From the NCBI GenBank assembly GCA_903922535.1, contig CAIXUF010000916.1, positions 1 through 16,911 of the forward strand: DNA of 16,911 nucleotides. Direction: 5' to 3'. Made by a program: the position numbers and the translations under genes. The notes beneath the pieces were generated by a model that saw only the letters and a program-made list of their open reading frames with translations, was not told the origin of the DNA and searched no databases. The stretch is from Candidatus Hydrogenedentota bacterium (GTDB taxonomy: Bacteria > Hydrogenedentota > Hydrogenedentia > Hydrogenedentiales > CAITNO01). Positions 1-6,993 of this stretch are shown piece by piece; position 1 is the first letter of the stretch, and each line of letters starts with the position of its first letter.

Positions 1-1
1 G

Positions 2-847
2 TTTCAGCACACCCTGGACCGGGCGTGTTCCGTCGTCCCGGGGGAACACGTCGTGACGGTTATTGGGCGGGGCCACCGTGAGTTCTTAACCGAATTTGAA
101 AACGAGAACCTGCCCGGGCTGGTTCTCGAACAGCCGGACAACCTCGGCACGGCGCCGGGAATCTTCTGGGCGCTGGCCTATGTGCTCGCGGTCAACCCGG
201 AAGCGACGGTCATACTCCTTCCCTCAGACCATTATGTGCATCCGGAAGACCGGTTTTGCAGCCACATAAACCGCGCGTGCGCACTGGCCGAGGAATATCG
301 CGACAGGATCGTCCTCGTCGGGGCGGTTCCCGACCGCGCGGAAACCGATTATGGATGGATAGCCCCGGGCAAGACGTGGACAGACGGGCCCAGCCCCCTG
401 AAGCATGGACCGACGCAAGTGGTGTATTTCCAGGAAAAGCCCGAAGGGAAGGAGGCCCGCGCGCTGCTCCGGCAGGGGTGCCTGTGGAACACCATGGTAA
501 TGGCTGCAAAAGCGCAAACGCTGTGGAACCTGGGCAGACAGTGCCTGCCCGAAATGCTCTGCGAATTTGGCGCCTATCTCATGGTGCTGCGCGGCATACG
601 CGAGGGACGGCTGGTCCCCAATGAGGCGCGCGCCCTGGCAAGCCTCTACGGCCATCTGACACCGGCCGACTTTTCGAGAGACATTCTTCAGCACGTGTCC
701 GACCAAAGCATTCTCCTTCCAATGGACGGAGTGGATTGGAGCGATTGGGGGCGTCCCCAGCGCGTGACCGAAACCCTGGCCCGTTTGGGTCGCCGTCCGT
801 CTTTCCCGACGGACTGCGTTGAAAACCTGATGGAACCTGCAACCTAG
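2..847 (+). CDS. mannose-1-phosphate guanylyltransferase-like nucleotidyltransferase, 5' truncated by window
   Basis: The frame is open from base 2, so the true start and the N-terminal nucleotide-binding loop lie upstream. About 281 residues are visible. Family features seen: a GTAPGI segment followed by a hydrophobic strand ending LLPSDHYV (the usual 'LPADH' metal/nucleotide region), YGWI, then FQEKPEG and WNTMV, matching the EKP and WNS/T motifs of GDP-mannose pyrophosphorylase-type NTP_transferase proteins. Such enzymes make NDP-sugars from a sugar-1-phosphate and NTP for exopolysaccharide or LPS. A GTG at 53 exists but lies inside the conserved domain and is not the start. The next gene begins 31 bp downstream with its own Shine-Dalgarno, so the two may be co-transcribed. 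Substrate specificity (GDP-mannose or another sugar) cannot be settled from the visible part. Confidence 0.85.
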   Translation, partial: FQHTLDRACSVVPGEHVVTVIGRGHREFLTEFENENLPGLVLEQPDNLGTAPGIFWALAYVLAVNPEATVILLPSDHYVHPEDRFCSHINRACALAEEYRDRIVLVGAVPDRAETDYGWIAPGKTWTDGPSPLKHGPTQVVYFQEKPEGKEARALLRQGCLWNTMVMAAKAQTLWNLGRQCLPEMLCEFGAYLMVLRGIREGRLVPNEARALASLYGHLTPADFSRDILQHVSDQSILLPMDGVDWSDWGRPQRVTETLARLGRRPSFPTDCVENLMEPAT

Positions 848-877
848 GCGAACGAACGCCACAAACGAGGAAAACCA

Positions 878-1156
878 ATGGAGCAAGCGGAAGCGTTCGA
901 ACAGGTCCTACTTGCACACGCGGAAATGTGCTATTCGGTGGCGCTCGCGCTGACGCGCGATCCGGAACAGGCACAGGAACTGGCGGGGCGGGTCCTGACA
1001 AGGGCATGGTGTCTGCGCAACAGCGCACGCGGCAGGGAGAGCATCAAGACGAAACTGCTAACCGCACTGCGGGGCAAATACCTGAAAGACCGCCTCGATG
1101 CCGGCGCGGCCGGAAATGAAGCGGGATTCGCGGAAGCGGGCATGACGCTTACATGA
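878..1156 (+). CDS. stand-alone sigma-70 region 2-like small protein (paralogue 1)
   Basis: 92 aa, ATG preceded by GAGGAAAACC. The core (CYSVALALTRDPEQAQELAG, then VLTRAW, then a basic helix around LLTALRGKYLKDR) follows the layout of ECF sigma region 2: an aromatic-rich helix, 'D-x-x-x-A-x-x-L', '...AW', then the 2.3/2.4-like helix. No region 4 follows, so the protein ends after one domain. It is clearly paralogous to the protein at 13253-13543; the two genes share 25 identical consecutive bases (927-951 and 13317-13341). The family reading rests on pattern recognition. Possible roles are a sigma mimic or anti-sigma antagonist (as the sigma-like domain of PhyR does), a sigma fragment, or an unrelated helical protein. 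Confidence 0.72.
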   Translation: MEQAEAFEQVLLAHAEMCYSVALALTRDPEQAQELAGRVLTRAWCLRNSARGRESIKTKLLTALRGKYLKDRLDAGAAGNEAGFAEAGMTLT

Positions 1157-1229
1157 GCTTACATCCGGGCGTCGTATCGCCGACAATGGGTTTGCGTTCC
1201 GGGCCCGGCGACATACAAGGACAAGAAGA

Positions 1230-1346
1230 ATGAAACACATCAAGAAAGTGACCGTGGTAAGGACCATCGTGGCCAAGGCAAACGTGCTTGACGACATCGG
1301 GAACTGGCTTCAGAACTTGGGCGACACCCACAAGATCAAGTGGTGA
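1230..1346 (+). CDS. 38-aa small protein, unknown
   Basis: A short reading frame starts at ATG 1230 after a purine-rich stretch (AAGGACAAGAAGA) that can serve as a ribosome binding site. The predicted peptide is basic at the N-terminus (MKHIKKVTVVRTIVAKAN), then amphipathic, ending in HKIKW. It lies 73 bp after the sigma-like gene and is followed by a perfect hairpin at 1380-1400, which would suit the end of this transcript. No family recognised and no signal peptide evident. The small size means it could be spurious; the ribosome binding site and the downstream hairpin are the main support. Confidence 0.45.
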   Translation: MKHIKKVTVVRTIVAKANVLDDIGNWLQNLGDTHKIKW

Positions 1347-1379
1347 AAGAAGCCTGTCCCCCGTGTTCCCGCGGACGGT

Positions 1380-1400
1380 TGCCGCGCGTTTCGCGCGGCA
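1380..1400 (+). terminator. GC-rich hairpin, likely terminator of the first operon
   Basis: Perfect 9-bp stem TGCCGCGCG / CGCGCGGCA around a TTT loop, 33 bp after the stop of the 38-aa ORF. Only a short TTC follows, so it is not a textbook rho-independent terminator. It is placed where one is expected. Confidence 0.5.
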
Positions 1401-1495
1401 TTCTCCGGGGGAATCTCGGTGATTCGGAATAAGAAGCTGTCTTCACAGGTTCCAAGAAGGGTGTTTTGGCAGCCTTGACCGCGTGCGTTGCGCCG

Positions 1496-1523
1496 CCGGG
1501 GCTTCGGGTTGCTGAAGCCCCGG
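1496..1523. other. 10-bp perfect stem-loop
   Basis: CCGGGGCTTC at 1496-1505 pairs with GAAGCCCCGG at 1514-1523 across an 8-nt loop. No T-run follows on either strand. It may be a second, rho-assisted stop before the downstream promoter, or part of an untranslated structured RNA. Confidence 0.45.
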
Positions 1524-1642
1524 CTCAGCTTTCGGATGTAAGTGCCATGTCCAAAACCGCCGCGTTTTCGAGCCGATGCTAAAAAAGACGGCCGAGCCCG
1601 AACTGAAGGCTTGTCCAGGGAATTGGCGGCCGACCTCGGGTT

Positions 1643-1697
1643 CTTTACCGAAACTTTACCCAAATTTCACCAAAGCTTTACTTTCGTTTGACAAACT
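1643..1697 (+). promoter_or_regulatory. 11-bp iterated activator site plus -10 (site A)
   Basis: Five 7-bp boxes start exactly 11 bp apart: CTTTACC 1643, CTTTACC 1654, TTTCACC 1665, CTTTACT 1676, TTTGACA 1687. The -10-like hexamer CAAACT at 1692-1697 overlaps the last box, in the same register as at the other sites in this window. There is no separate -35. Tandem 11-bp repeats are the hallmark of PhoB/OmpR-family response-regulator sites such as the Pho box (family knowledge). It lies upstream of the acyltransferase gene. Confidence 0.75.
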
Positions 1698-1794
1698 GTA
1701 ACGGCAACAGGCCGAAGAAACCGGTGTGATGTGTACCGTTGACACACGTCGTCACCTCATGGTCATTCAACGTGGCAGGGGGTGGAGCAGTTTC

Positions 1795-2565
1795 ATGGCA
1801 GCACAAATCGCAGGCCTCCAATATGACAGTCCCCTCCCCTTCACTGCGCGCCAGCGGTTCTTCCTGAACCTTGGCCCCCCGATCATTGCCGCAGTCGCGC
1901 GGTTGCTCTCATACACCTGCCGGCACGAGTTTCCGGGGCGGGAGAATCAAGACGGCATTAAACGGGCAAACGGCCGGGCCATTGTGGCGATATGGCATGA
2001 ATCAATCATCCTGGCCGCCTGCCAATACCGCAACACGGGGATTCAGACGCTCGCCAGCCACAGCTTCGACGCCGAATGGGCCGCACGGGCGGTCCGACGC
2101 CTTGGCATCCTGTCGGTCCGGGGTTCTTCGAGCAACGGGGGCGGGCAGGCATTGCGGAACCTCGCCGTCGTCCTGGAACACGGCAGCGCGGTCATGCTGG
2201 CACTGGACGGCCCCCGGGGACCGCGCCGGGTGGCCAAGCCCGGCGCCGCCATTCTGGCCGCGCGCACCGGCGTTCCCATTATACCCCATGCCTTCGCAGT
2301 CCGGCCGGCGTGGCGGTTGGGTTCTTGGGACCGGCTTTCCATTGCCAAGCCCTTTTCGCGCGTAATCAGCCTGTGCGCGCCCGCCATACCGCCACCTGCA
2401 AACACGAGTCCGGCGGCGATAGAAGAAACGCGCCTCTTGGTGGAGGCCAGCCTGAATCAGGCCCACAGACAGATCGAAGCGATGCTGGGAATCGAGAACG
2501 ACGCGGGCGCATATGCGCGGGAAGATCCCGCCTACGCATCCGCCGCCGCGCCTTCGGGCCGATAG
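1795..2565 (+). CDS. DUF374 lysophospholipid acyltransferase family protein
   Basis: 256 aa from ATG 1795, chosen because GGGGGTGGAG sits 8 bp upstream and because the other array-driven genes have 70-150 nt leaders. ATG 1726 is in frame and would add 23 residues, but has no clear Shine-Dalgarno. Visible DUF374/LPLAT features: WHESII, the acyltransferase His-Asp pair in SHSFDAEW (H89, D92), GILSVRGSSSNGG, then LALDGPRGPRR (D138) and PGAAILAARTGVPIIPHAF. Members of this family are predicted inner-membrane-associated acyltransferases, related to lipid A and phospholipid acylation enzymes. Substrate unknown. It is a single-gene unit under the array at 1643-1697, with mgtA following after about 290 bp. 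Confidence 0.85.
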   Translation: MAAQIAGLQYDSPLPFTARQRFFLNLGPPIIAAVARLLSYTCRHEFPGRENQDGIKRANGRAIVAIWHESIILAACQYRNTGIQTLASHSFDAEWAARAVRRLGILSVRGSSSNGGGQALRNLAVVLEHGSAVMLALDGPRGPRRVAKPGAAILAARTGVPIIPHAFAVRPAWRLGSWDRLSIAKPFSRVISLCAPAIPPPANTSPAAIEETRLLVEASLNQAHRQIEAMLGIENDAGAYAREDPAYASAAAPSGR

Positions 2566-2712
2566 CCTGTTTCGCGCACCGCCACGAAAAGGTGGCGTGA
2601 CTTGCGGCTTTCACACTCAGGCACCCACAGAAACCGGAGGCATGCCTGCGTCGGCCATCCCGGCGGGCCGCGCGCGGGGTCCACAAACGATGCCTGGCCG
2701 CAAATGATTGCG

Positions 2713-2718
2713 CTACAA
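2713..2718 (+). promoter_or_regulatory. possible -10 (TACAAT) of the mgtA transcript
   Basis: TACAAT matches five of six bases of the sigma-70 -10 consensus and would give a leader of about 130 nt before the mgtA start at 2855. No convincing -35 lies 16-18 bp upstream, so the assignment is weak. Confidence 0.3.
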
Positions 2719-2790
2719 TGGATTAGTTCTCCACGTCTCCGTGTTCCACAATCATGTTGTATTCCAGACGGGTAACGATGCCTGCCGGGT

Positions 2791-2830
2791 GTTTGCAATT
2801 CCTTTGCCGGGAGTTTCCGTGCGTCTGGAT
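2791..2830 (+). promoter_or_regulatory. weaker 11-bp iterated array in the mgtA leader (site F)
   Basis: GTTTGCA 2791, CTTTGCC 2802, GTTTCCG 2813 and TCTGGAT 2824 follow the same 11-bp spacing as the strong arrays; GCCTGCC at 2780 is in phase as well. The third spacer is TGCG, as in sites B and E. The hexamer at the expected -10 position (ATGAGG) is poor, and a start there would leave under 20 nt before the ATG. The array could therefore act as an operator within the leader rather than as a promoter. Candidate only. Confidence 0.4.
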
Positions 2831-2854
2831 GAGGTACTTCGTAAAGGAGAGGTT

Positions 2855-5383
2855 ATGAACCCGCAATTGGACACGTTTTGGAGTATTTCCGCCTCCGAAG
2901 CGCTTGACCGGGCCAAGGCAACGCCGGAGGGCCTGACCAACAGCGAGGCGGTCGCCCGCCAAAAACGCTATGGGGCAAACCTCCTGACGCCCAAGAAGAG
3001 GTCGGGCAGTCTGGCGCTGCTTGTCGGCCAGTTCAAGAGCCCGATCATGATCATCCTTCTTGTCGCGGCGGGGTTGTCCTTCTTCCTGCACGATCGCACG
3101 GACACGCTCATCATTCTGACCATCGTGCTTGTGAGCGGTCTGCTCGGATTCTGGCAGGAACGGGGGGCAACCAACGCAATCCAGAAACTGCTCTCCATCG
3201 TCCAGATCAAGGCCGCCGTGCTGCGCGACGGGAAAGAAACGGAGATTCCCACGGAGGAGGTCGTGCCGGGGGACATTGTCATCCTCAACGCCGGCGACGT
3301 GGTCCCCGGCGACTGCCTTATCCTTGAATCCACGGAGCTGTTCATAGACGAGGCAACGCTGACCGGTGAGACCTTTCCTGTTGCCAAGACGGTCGGCATC
3401 AGCGCCGCCGACGCCCCCCTCGGCCAAAGGCTCAACACGCTGTTCATGGGAACGCATGCCGTGAGCGGCAGCGCAAAGGCGTTGGTGGTTCACACCGGGC
3501 AGGAGACCGAATTCGGCAAGGTCTCGGAACGGCTCAAACTCAGGCCGCCGGAGACGGACTTTGAGCGCGGAATACGGCGTTTTGGATATCTGCTGTCGGA
3601 AGTCACGATGGTCCTGGTCCTCACCATCTTCGCTGTGAACGTGTTCCTGCACCGGCCGGTCCTGGACTCGTTCCTGTTTTCCCTCGCGTTGGCTATCGGG
3701 CTCACCCCGCAGATGCTTCCCGCCATCATCAGCATCAACCTCGCATACGGAACAAAGCACATGGCGCGCCTGAAGGTGATCGTCAAACGTTTGGCGGCCA
3801 TCGAAAACTTCGGCACCATGAATGTCCTGTGTTCCGACAAAACGGGGACGCTGACGGAGGGTGTCGTCCATGTAAACTCCGCACTCGACCCGGAGGGAAA
3901 AGAATGCGAGAAGACCCTGCTCTACGCCTATATCAACGCCTCCTATGAGACGGGGTTCACAAATCCGATAGACGACGCCGTCCGGACCCATAAACAGTTT
4001 GACATCAGCGCCTACAAGAAACTGGACGAGGTCCCCTACGATTTCATCCGCAAACGCCTGAGCATTCTTGTCGAAAAGGACGGCGCGCACCTCGTGATAA
4101 CAAAAGGCGCCCTGGCGAATGTTCTCGAGGCCTGTTCGCTTGCGGAAGCCCCCGGCGGCGGCACGGTGCCCTTTTCACAAATGACGGCGCAAATTCAGCA
4201 TCAGTTTGAGGAGGTCAGCCGTCAGGGCTTCCGCGTGCTGGGGATTGCCTTGCGCGACGTAGGCGCGGAGGTGGACATTACCAAGGACCATGAGTCCGGC
4301 ATGACTTTTCTCGGATTCCTGGTGCTTTCCGACCCGGCCAAGCCCGGCATTATTGACACCATAAACGAACTGAAGCGGATGGGGATTTCACTGAAGGTCA
4401 TCACGGGCGACAATCACCTGGTCGCCGCCGCCGTCGGCCAGCAGATTGGATTTCAAAACCCGCGCATGCTCACCGGACCGGAGCTTCACCAGTTGAGCGA
4501 CGGCGCACTGCTCCAGCAGGTCAACGGCACCGACGTCTTCGCGGAAGTCGAACCCAACCAAAAGGAGCGAATTCTTCTGGCGCTCAAGAAGGCCGGAAAC
4601 GTGGTCGGCTACATGGGCGACGGGATTAACGACGCCTCCGCGCTGCACACCGCCGACGTGGGCATTTCGGTGGACACGGCTGTGGATGTCGCCAAGGAGG
4701 CGGCCGACATTGTCCTGCTGGAAAAGGACCTGAAGGTCCTTGTCGAGGGCGTGAAGGAGGGGAGAAAGACCTTTGCCAACACGCTGAAGTACGTGCTCAT
4801 GGCCACGAGCGCCAACTTTGGAAACATGTTCAGCATGGCGGGCGCATCGCTGTTCCTGCCCTTCCTCCCGCTGCTGCCCAAGCAGATTCTCCTGACCAAC
4901 CTGATGACGGATTTCCCCGAGATGACCATCGCCTCCGACGGCGTGGATGTGGAGATGGTGGACAAGCCCCGGCGCTGGGACATTGGGTTCATCGTCCGGT
5001 TCATGCTGACCTTCGGTCTTGTCAGTTCCGTGTTCGACTACCTGACCTTCGGCGTGCTCATCTTCGTCCTGCGCGCCAATCCGGAACAGTTCCGCACCGG
5101 GTGGTTTGTCGAGTCCGTCATTTCGGCGGCACTCATCGTGCTGGTCGTGCGGACGCGCAGGCCGTTTATCAAGAGCAGGCCCGGCAGGTACCTGCTGATT
5201 ACCACGCTCTCCGTCGCCGCGGCCGCCCTTGTGCTTCCCTTCACCCCCATTGCCAGGCCGCTTGGGTTCACCAGCCTGCCCCCATTCGTGCTCTTCCTGA
5301 TGCTCGTCATCGTGTCCCTCTACATCCTCGCAGCCGAAATTGCGAAAGCCGTTTTCTACCGGAGATTGAGTAACCGTCCCTGA
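2855..5383 (+). CDS. mgtA: Mg2+-importing P-type ATPase, MgtA type
   Basis: 842 aa, start at ATG 2855 preceded by AAAGGAGAGG at 5-bp spacing; the frame continues upstream to a TTG at 2708 but that stretch has no domain content. P-type ATPase landmarks by residue: cation-ATPase N-terminal domain (about 1-75), TGE at 170-172, GLTPQMLP in M4 at about 282-289, phosphorylated Asp328 in DKTGT, TGDN at 517-520, GDGIND at 588-593, then M5-M10 with SANFGNMFS and TNLMTDFPEMTIASD. The M4 TP-x-MLP and M5/M6 sequences match the P3B Mg2+ transporters rather than Ca2+ or heavy-metal pumps. It is somewhat shorter than E. coli MgtA (about 900 aa). It drives ATP-dependent Mg2+ uptake at the inner membrane. A monocistronic unit ending at the hairpin 5477-5512. 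Confidence 0.92.
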   Translation: MNPQLDTFWSISASEALDRAKATPEGLTNSEAVARQKRYGANLLTPKKRSGSLALLVGQFKSPIMIILLVAAGLSFFLHDRTDTLIILTIVLVSGLLGFWQERGATNAIQKLLSIVQIKAAVLRDGKETEIPTEEVVPGDIVILNAGDVVPGDCLILESTELFIDEATLTGETFPVAKTVGISAADAPLGQRLNTLFMGTHAVSGSAKALVVHTGQETEFGKVSERLKLRPPETDFERGIRRFGYLLSEVTMVLVLTIFAVNVFLHRPVLDSFLFSLALAIGLTPQMLPAIISINLAYGTKHMARLKVIVKRLAAIENFGTMNVLCSDKTGTLTEGVVHVNSALDPEGKECEKTLLYAYINASYETGFTNPIDDAVRTHKQFDISAYKKLDEVPYDFIRKRLSILVEKDGAHLVITKGALANVLEACSLAEAPGGGTVPFSQMTAQIQHQFEEVSRQGFRVLGIALRDVGAEVDITKDHESGMTFLGFLVLSDPAKPGIIDTINELKRMGISLKVITGDNHLVAAAVGQQIGFQNPRMLTGPELHQLSDGALLQQVNGTDVFAEVEPNQKERILLALKKAGNVVGYMGDGINDASALHTADVGISVDTAVDVAKEAADIVLLEKDLKVLVEGVKEGRKTFANTLKYVLMATSANFGNMFSMAGASLFLPFLPLLPKQILLTNLMTDFPEMTIASDGVDVEMVDKPRRWDIGFIVRFMLTFGLVSSVFDYLTFGVLIFVLRANPEQFRTGWFVESVISAALIVLVVRTRRPFIKSRPGRYLLITTLSVAAAALVLPFTPIARPLGFTSLPPFVLFLMLVIVSLYILAAEIAKAVFYRRLSNRP

Positions 5384-5476
5384 ACACTGGGTCTGCGGTT
5401 TGGCATTTGTCTCGTCGGAACCGGTTTGCTTTCGAACGACGCGGGCAGGTCAACCCAAATGCCTGCGCTGGAATGA

Positions 5477-5512
5477 ACAAGGGACGTCCGGCTTGCGCCG
5501 GACGTCCCTTGT
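5477..5512. terminator. bidirectional hairpin terminator
   Basis: Perfect 16-bp stem (5477-5492 with 5497-5512) around a TTGC loop, between the convergent mgtA (ends 5383) and the minus-strand lipoprotein gene (ends 5536). A CCTTTT run follows on the plus strand and TCATTCC on the minus strand. The position and the symmetric stem indicate that it serves both transcripts. Confidence 0.85.
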
Positions 5513-5535
5513 CCTTTTGGGCTGTTCGTCTTAGG

Positions 5536-6366
5536 TCATGTTGCCGGAGCCGGCAGCACTGCCAATGCGGTGGCCATGATTACACCGTCGGCATTCACGG
5601 TGCCCTCAACTGAAATCCATGTGCCTGTCACGAGATCATCCGCGCCGCCTGTCGGTATGTCCGTATCTCCGGGCAGGTAGATGTCCGCCGCCGCAATATT
5701 GACCGTCACGTTGCTGTCCCCAATCGCCAGCACCATTGTGCCTGCCAGCGAATTGACGGACACCACCGTTCCTTGATTGGACACCGGGACCAGTTCCACA
5801 CGCACGTCGGCGCGAAGCTGGGGCGTCAGCGTGTAACCGCCGTTGCCCTGCTGCACCAGATGAATTCCGCCGAAGTCCAGCACAATGTTCGTGTTGGTGT
5901 TGGCCAAGATGGCGAAACGGGTTTCGACGAACATCCGCGCATTGGCCGTAAGGTGGATGTCCGTGAGCACCGTGGCAGGATCGGAAATCAACACCAGCCG
6001 GGGAGTGGCAATATCCAGACGTATCTTGGTATAGACACCAGCCGGCACTTCGGCGGAAGTCAGCAATCCGGAAACCCCGGCAAGCTGAACTAAATCCACG
6101 TCTTGCGGCGTGACAACCAACTCCACCTGGCTGCCGCCCAACTGATCCAGAACCACGCCCGTGACGCTGACCGTCAACGATTGAATGTCGGCAACCGCCA
6201 CGGCTGCCTTGGCGGCAATCTGCTCCACCACCGCCTTGGCGCCACCCGAATCGGACGACATAAGAATCGTCAGTTTGGCGCTTCCGCAACCGCTGCACAC
6301 CGCCAGCGGGAACAGGAGCGCAAACACCAGGCCAAGTCTCATCATTTCAACGTGTTTTCTGCACAT
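5536..6366 (-). CDS. secreted lipoprotein with DUF4382-like and DUF5666-like regions
   Basis: 276 aa. The start was placed at the ATG (6366) that follows TTGGAGG by 8 bp; the frame extends further upstream but without a ribosome binding site. The N-terminus is a signal peptide (MMRLGLVFALLFPLAVCSGC) with Cys residues fitting a lipoprotein, though the lipobox is imperfect (CSGC or LAVC). Residues about 30-180 resemble DUF4382: a strand-rich domain with 'VDLVQLAGVSGLLTSAEVP' and 'GVYTKIRLDI'. The C-terminal part (GTVVSVNSLAGTMVLAIGD... GTWISVEGTV) resembles the small beta-barrel DUF5666. Function unknown; expected location is the outer membrane or periplasmic face. The promoter is probably the array at 6432-6486. 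Confidence 0.75.
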   Translation of the reverse strand: MCRKHVEMMRLGLVFALLFPLAVCSGCGSAKLTILMSSDSGGAKAVVEQIAAKAAVAVADIQSLTVSVTGVVLDQLGGSQVELVVTPQDVDLVQLAGVSGLLTSAEVPAGVYTKIRLDIATPRLVLISDPATVLTDIHLTANARMFVETRFAILANTNTNIVLDFGGIHLVQQGNGGYTLTPQLRADVRVELVPVSNQGTVVSVNSLAGTMVLAIGDSNVTVNIAAADIYLPGDTDIPTGGADDLVTGTWISVEGTVNADGVIMATALAVLPAPAT

Positions 6367-6431
6367 GCAATGTACCTCCAAGTTGTCAGCACCGTTTTTC
6401 CCTGCCCGGACAATATCCCCGCAACGGTTCA

Positions 6432-6486
6432 AATATACCTGTCCAAAATGTAGTTCCGGCGTACGGCGGGTAAAGCTTTGTTAAAC
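6432..6486 (-). promoter_or_regulatory. degenerate 11-bp array with strong -10 (site G)
   Basis: Read on the minus strand: GTTTAAC (6480-6486), CTTTACC (6469-6475), GTACGCC (6458-6464), CTACATT (6447-6453), ACAGGTA (6436-6442), all at 11-bp steps, then TATATT at 6432-6437. Only the first two boxes match the consensus well. The -10, however, sits at exactly the offset from the last box seen at the five strong sites, and is the best -10 of the set. It reads toward the DUF4382-like lipoprotein gene with a leader of about 60 nt. Confidence 0.55.
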
Positions 6487-6618
6487 TGCCTCCGCACCCA
6501 ACGCGGACGCCAGAACTACCAGTTTCTCCTTGAGCGCACGGTTCGCTGCCGCGACTGTCTCCGTGCGCGCCAGCGTGACCGCTTCACATGGCGCATTTCT
6601 TTGCCTAACATTTGCCAA
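6481..6618 (-). pseudogene. possible gene remnant or small ORF (C-terminal helix)
   Basis: On the minus strand a frame ends at TAA 6481-6483 and encodes a strongly amphipathic stretch (TVAAANRALKEKLVVLASAL) with GC-rich third positions, unlike typical non-coding sequence. The only in-frame start is a TTG at 6618 inside array B, with no ribosome binding site. This could be the tail of a decayed gene between the two divergent promoters, or chance. Confidence 0.2.
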
Positions 6619-6653
6619 ACCTTTGCCTGGATTCTACCTGCGTTTGGCAGAAT
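6599..6653 (+). promoter_or_regulatory. 11-bp iterated activator site plus -10 (site B)
   Basis: CTTTGCC 6599, ATTTGCC 6610, CTTTGCC 6621, TTCTACC 6632, TTTGGCA 6643, all 11 bp apart, with CAGAAT at 6648-6653 as the -10. The third and fourth spacers (TGGA, TGCG) and the sequence TGACGAAATG just downstream are shared with site E, which drives the other CsbD gene. Expected to drive the plus-strand operon beginning with CsbD at 6801, with a leader of about 140 nt. Confidence 0.75.
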
Positions 6654-6752
6654 TACCTTGACGAAATGATCACGGGCGGCCGTGGTGTTCACGGTCGCTT
6701 TCTTTTTGGGGCGCCGCCCCGAAAAGTGTCTCCTGCCAGTTTTTGGCAAAAA

Positions 6753-6778
6753 CCGGTCAGCCAACGGTGGTTGACCGG
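6753..6778 (+). other. leader hairpin upstream of the CsbD gene
   Basis: CCGGTCA (6753-6759) pairs with TGACCGG (6772-6778) about 10 bp before the Shine-Dalgarno. Two shorter inverted repeats precede it: GGGGC..GCCCC near 6710, and TGCCA..TGGCA at about 6734-6748. The leader is thus unusually rich in hairpins and may affect mRNA stability or translation. No known riboswitch class recognised. Confidence 0.4.
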
Positions 6779-6800
6779 ACAACCGACACGGAGAAATACC

Positions 6801-6980
6801 ATGAAATCAAGCATAACAGACCACGCGGAAGGCAAGATGCACCAGGCGAAAGGCAAAGTCAAAGAGATTGTCGGGAAAGCCGTCGGAAACCGCGGCCTAG
6901 AATCCAAAGGAAAGGATGAAAACTTCGTCGGAAAGGCTCAAGAGAAGCTCGGCCAGGTCAAGAAGGTAATCGGCAAGTAG
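6801..6980 (+). CDS. CsbD family stress protein (copy 1)
   Basis: 59 aa, ATG preceded by CGGAG at 7 bp. The body is the classic CsbD pattern: D-x-AEGK-x-HQAKGK-x-KE-x-VGKA, a loop, then ENFVGKAQEKLGQVKK. CsbD proteins are small, charged, mostly helical proteins of the bacterial general stress response; molecular function is unknown. It is first gene of a probable operon running to the terminator at 8958-8987. A homologue of identical length lies on the minus strand at 16376-16555 behind an equivalent promoter. Confidence 0.93.
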   Translation: MKSSITDHAEGKMHQAKGKVKEIVGKAVGNRGLESKGKDENFVGKAQEKLGQVKKVIGK

Positions 6981-6993
6981 AAGGGCCACAAAC

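Larger units (their letters stand above)
1347..1642. other. intergenic region without a convincing gene
   Basis: About 300 bases between the small ORF and the promoter array. It holds the hairpin at 1380-1400 and a second perfect 10-bp stem (CCGGGGCTTC / GAAGCCCCGG, loop 1506-1513) at 1496-1523, which lacks a T tract. Frames on the minus strand here look like shadows, with no ribosome binding site and no recognisable domain. The rest shows nothing I can interpret. Confidence 0.5.

Noticed and set aside
1643..1697. CRISPR-like regular repeats.
   Set aside because: The 7-bp boxes with 4-bp spacers at an 11-bp period are far too short; the layout is that of a regulator-binding site.
2708..2854. 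TTG start at 2708 for mgtA.
   Set aside because: The extra 49 residues have no ATPase similarity, and 2855 has an excellent Shine-Dalgarno.
2723..4090. 455-codon minus-strand frame opposite mgtA.
   Set aside because: Antisense shadow of a well-conserved P-type ATPase; no ribosome site or domain.
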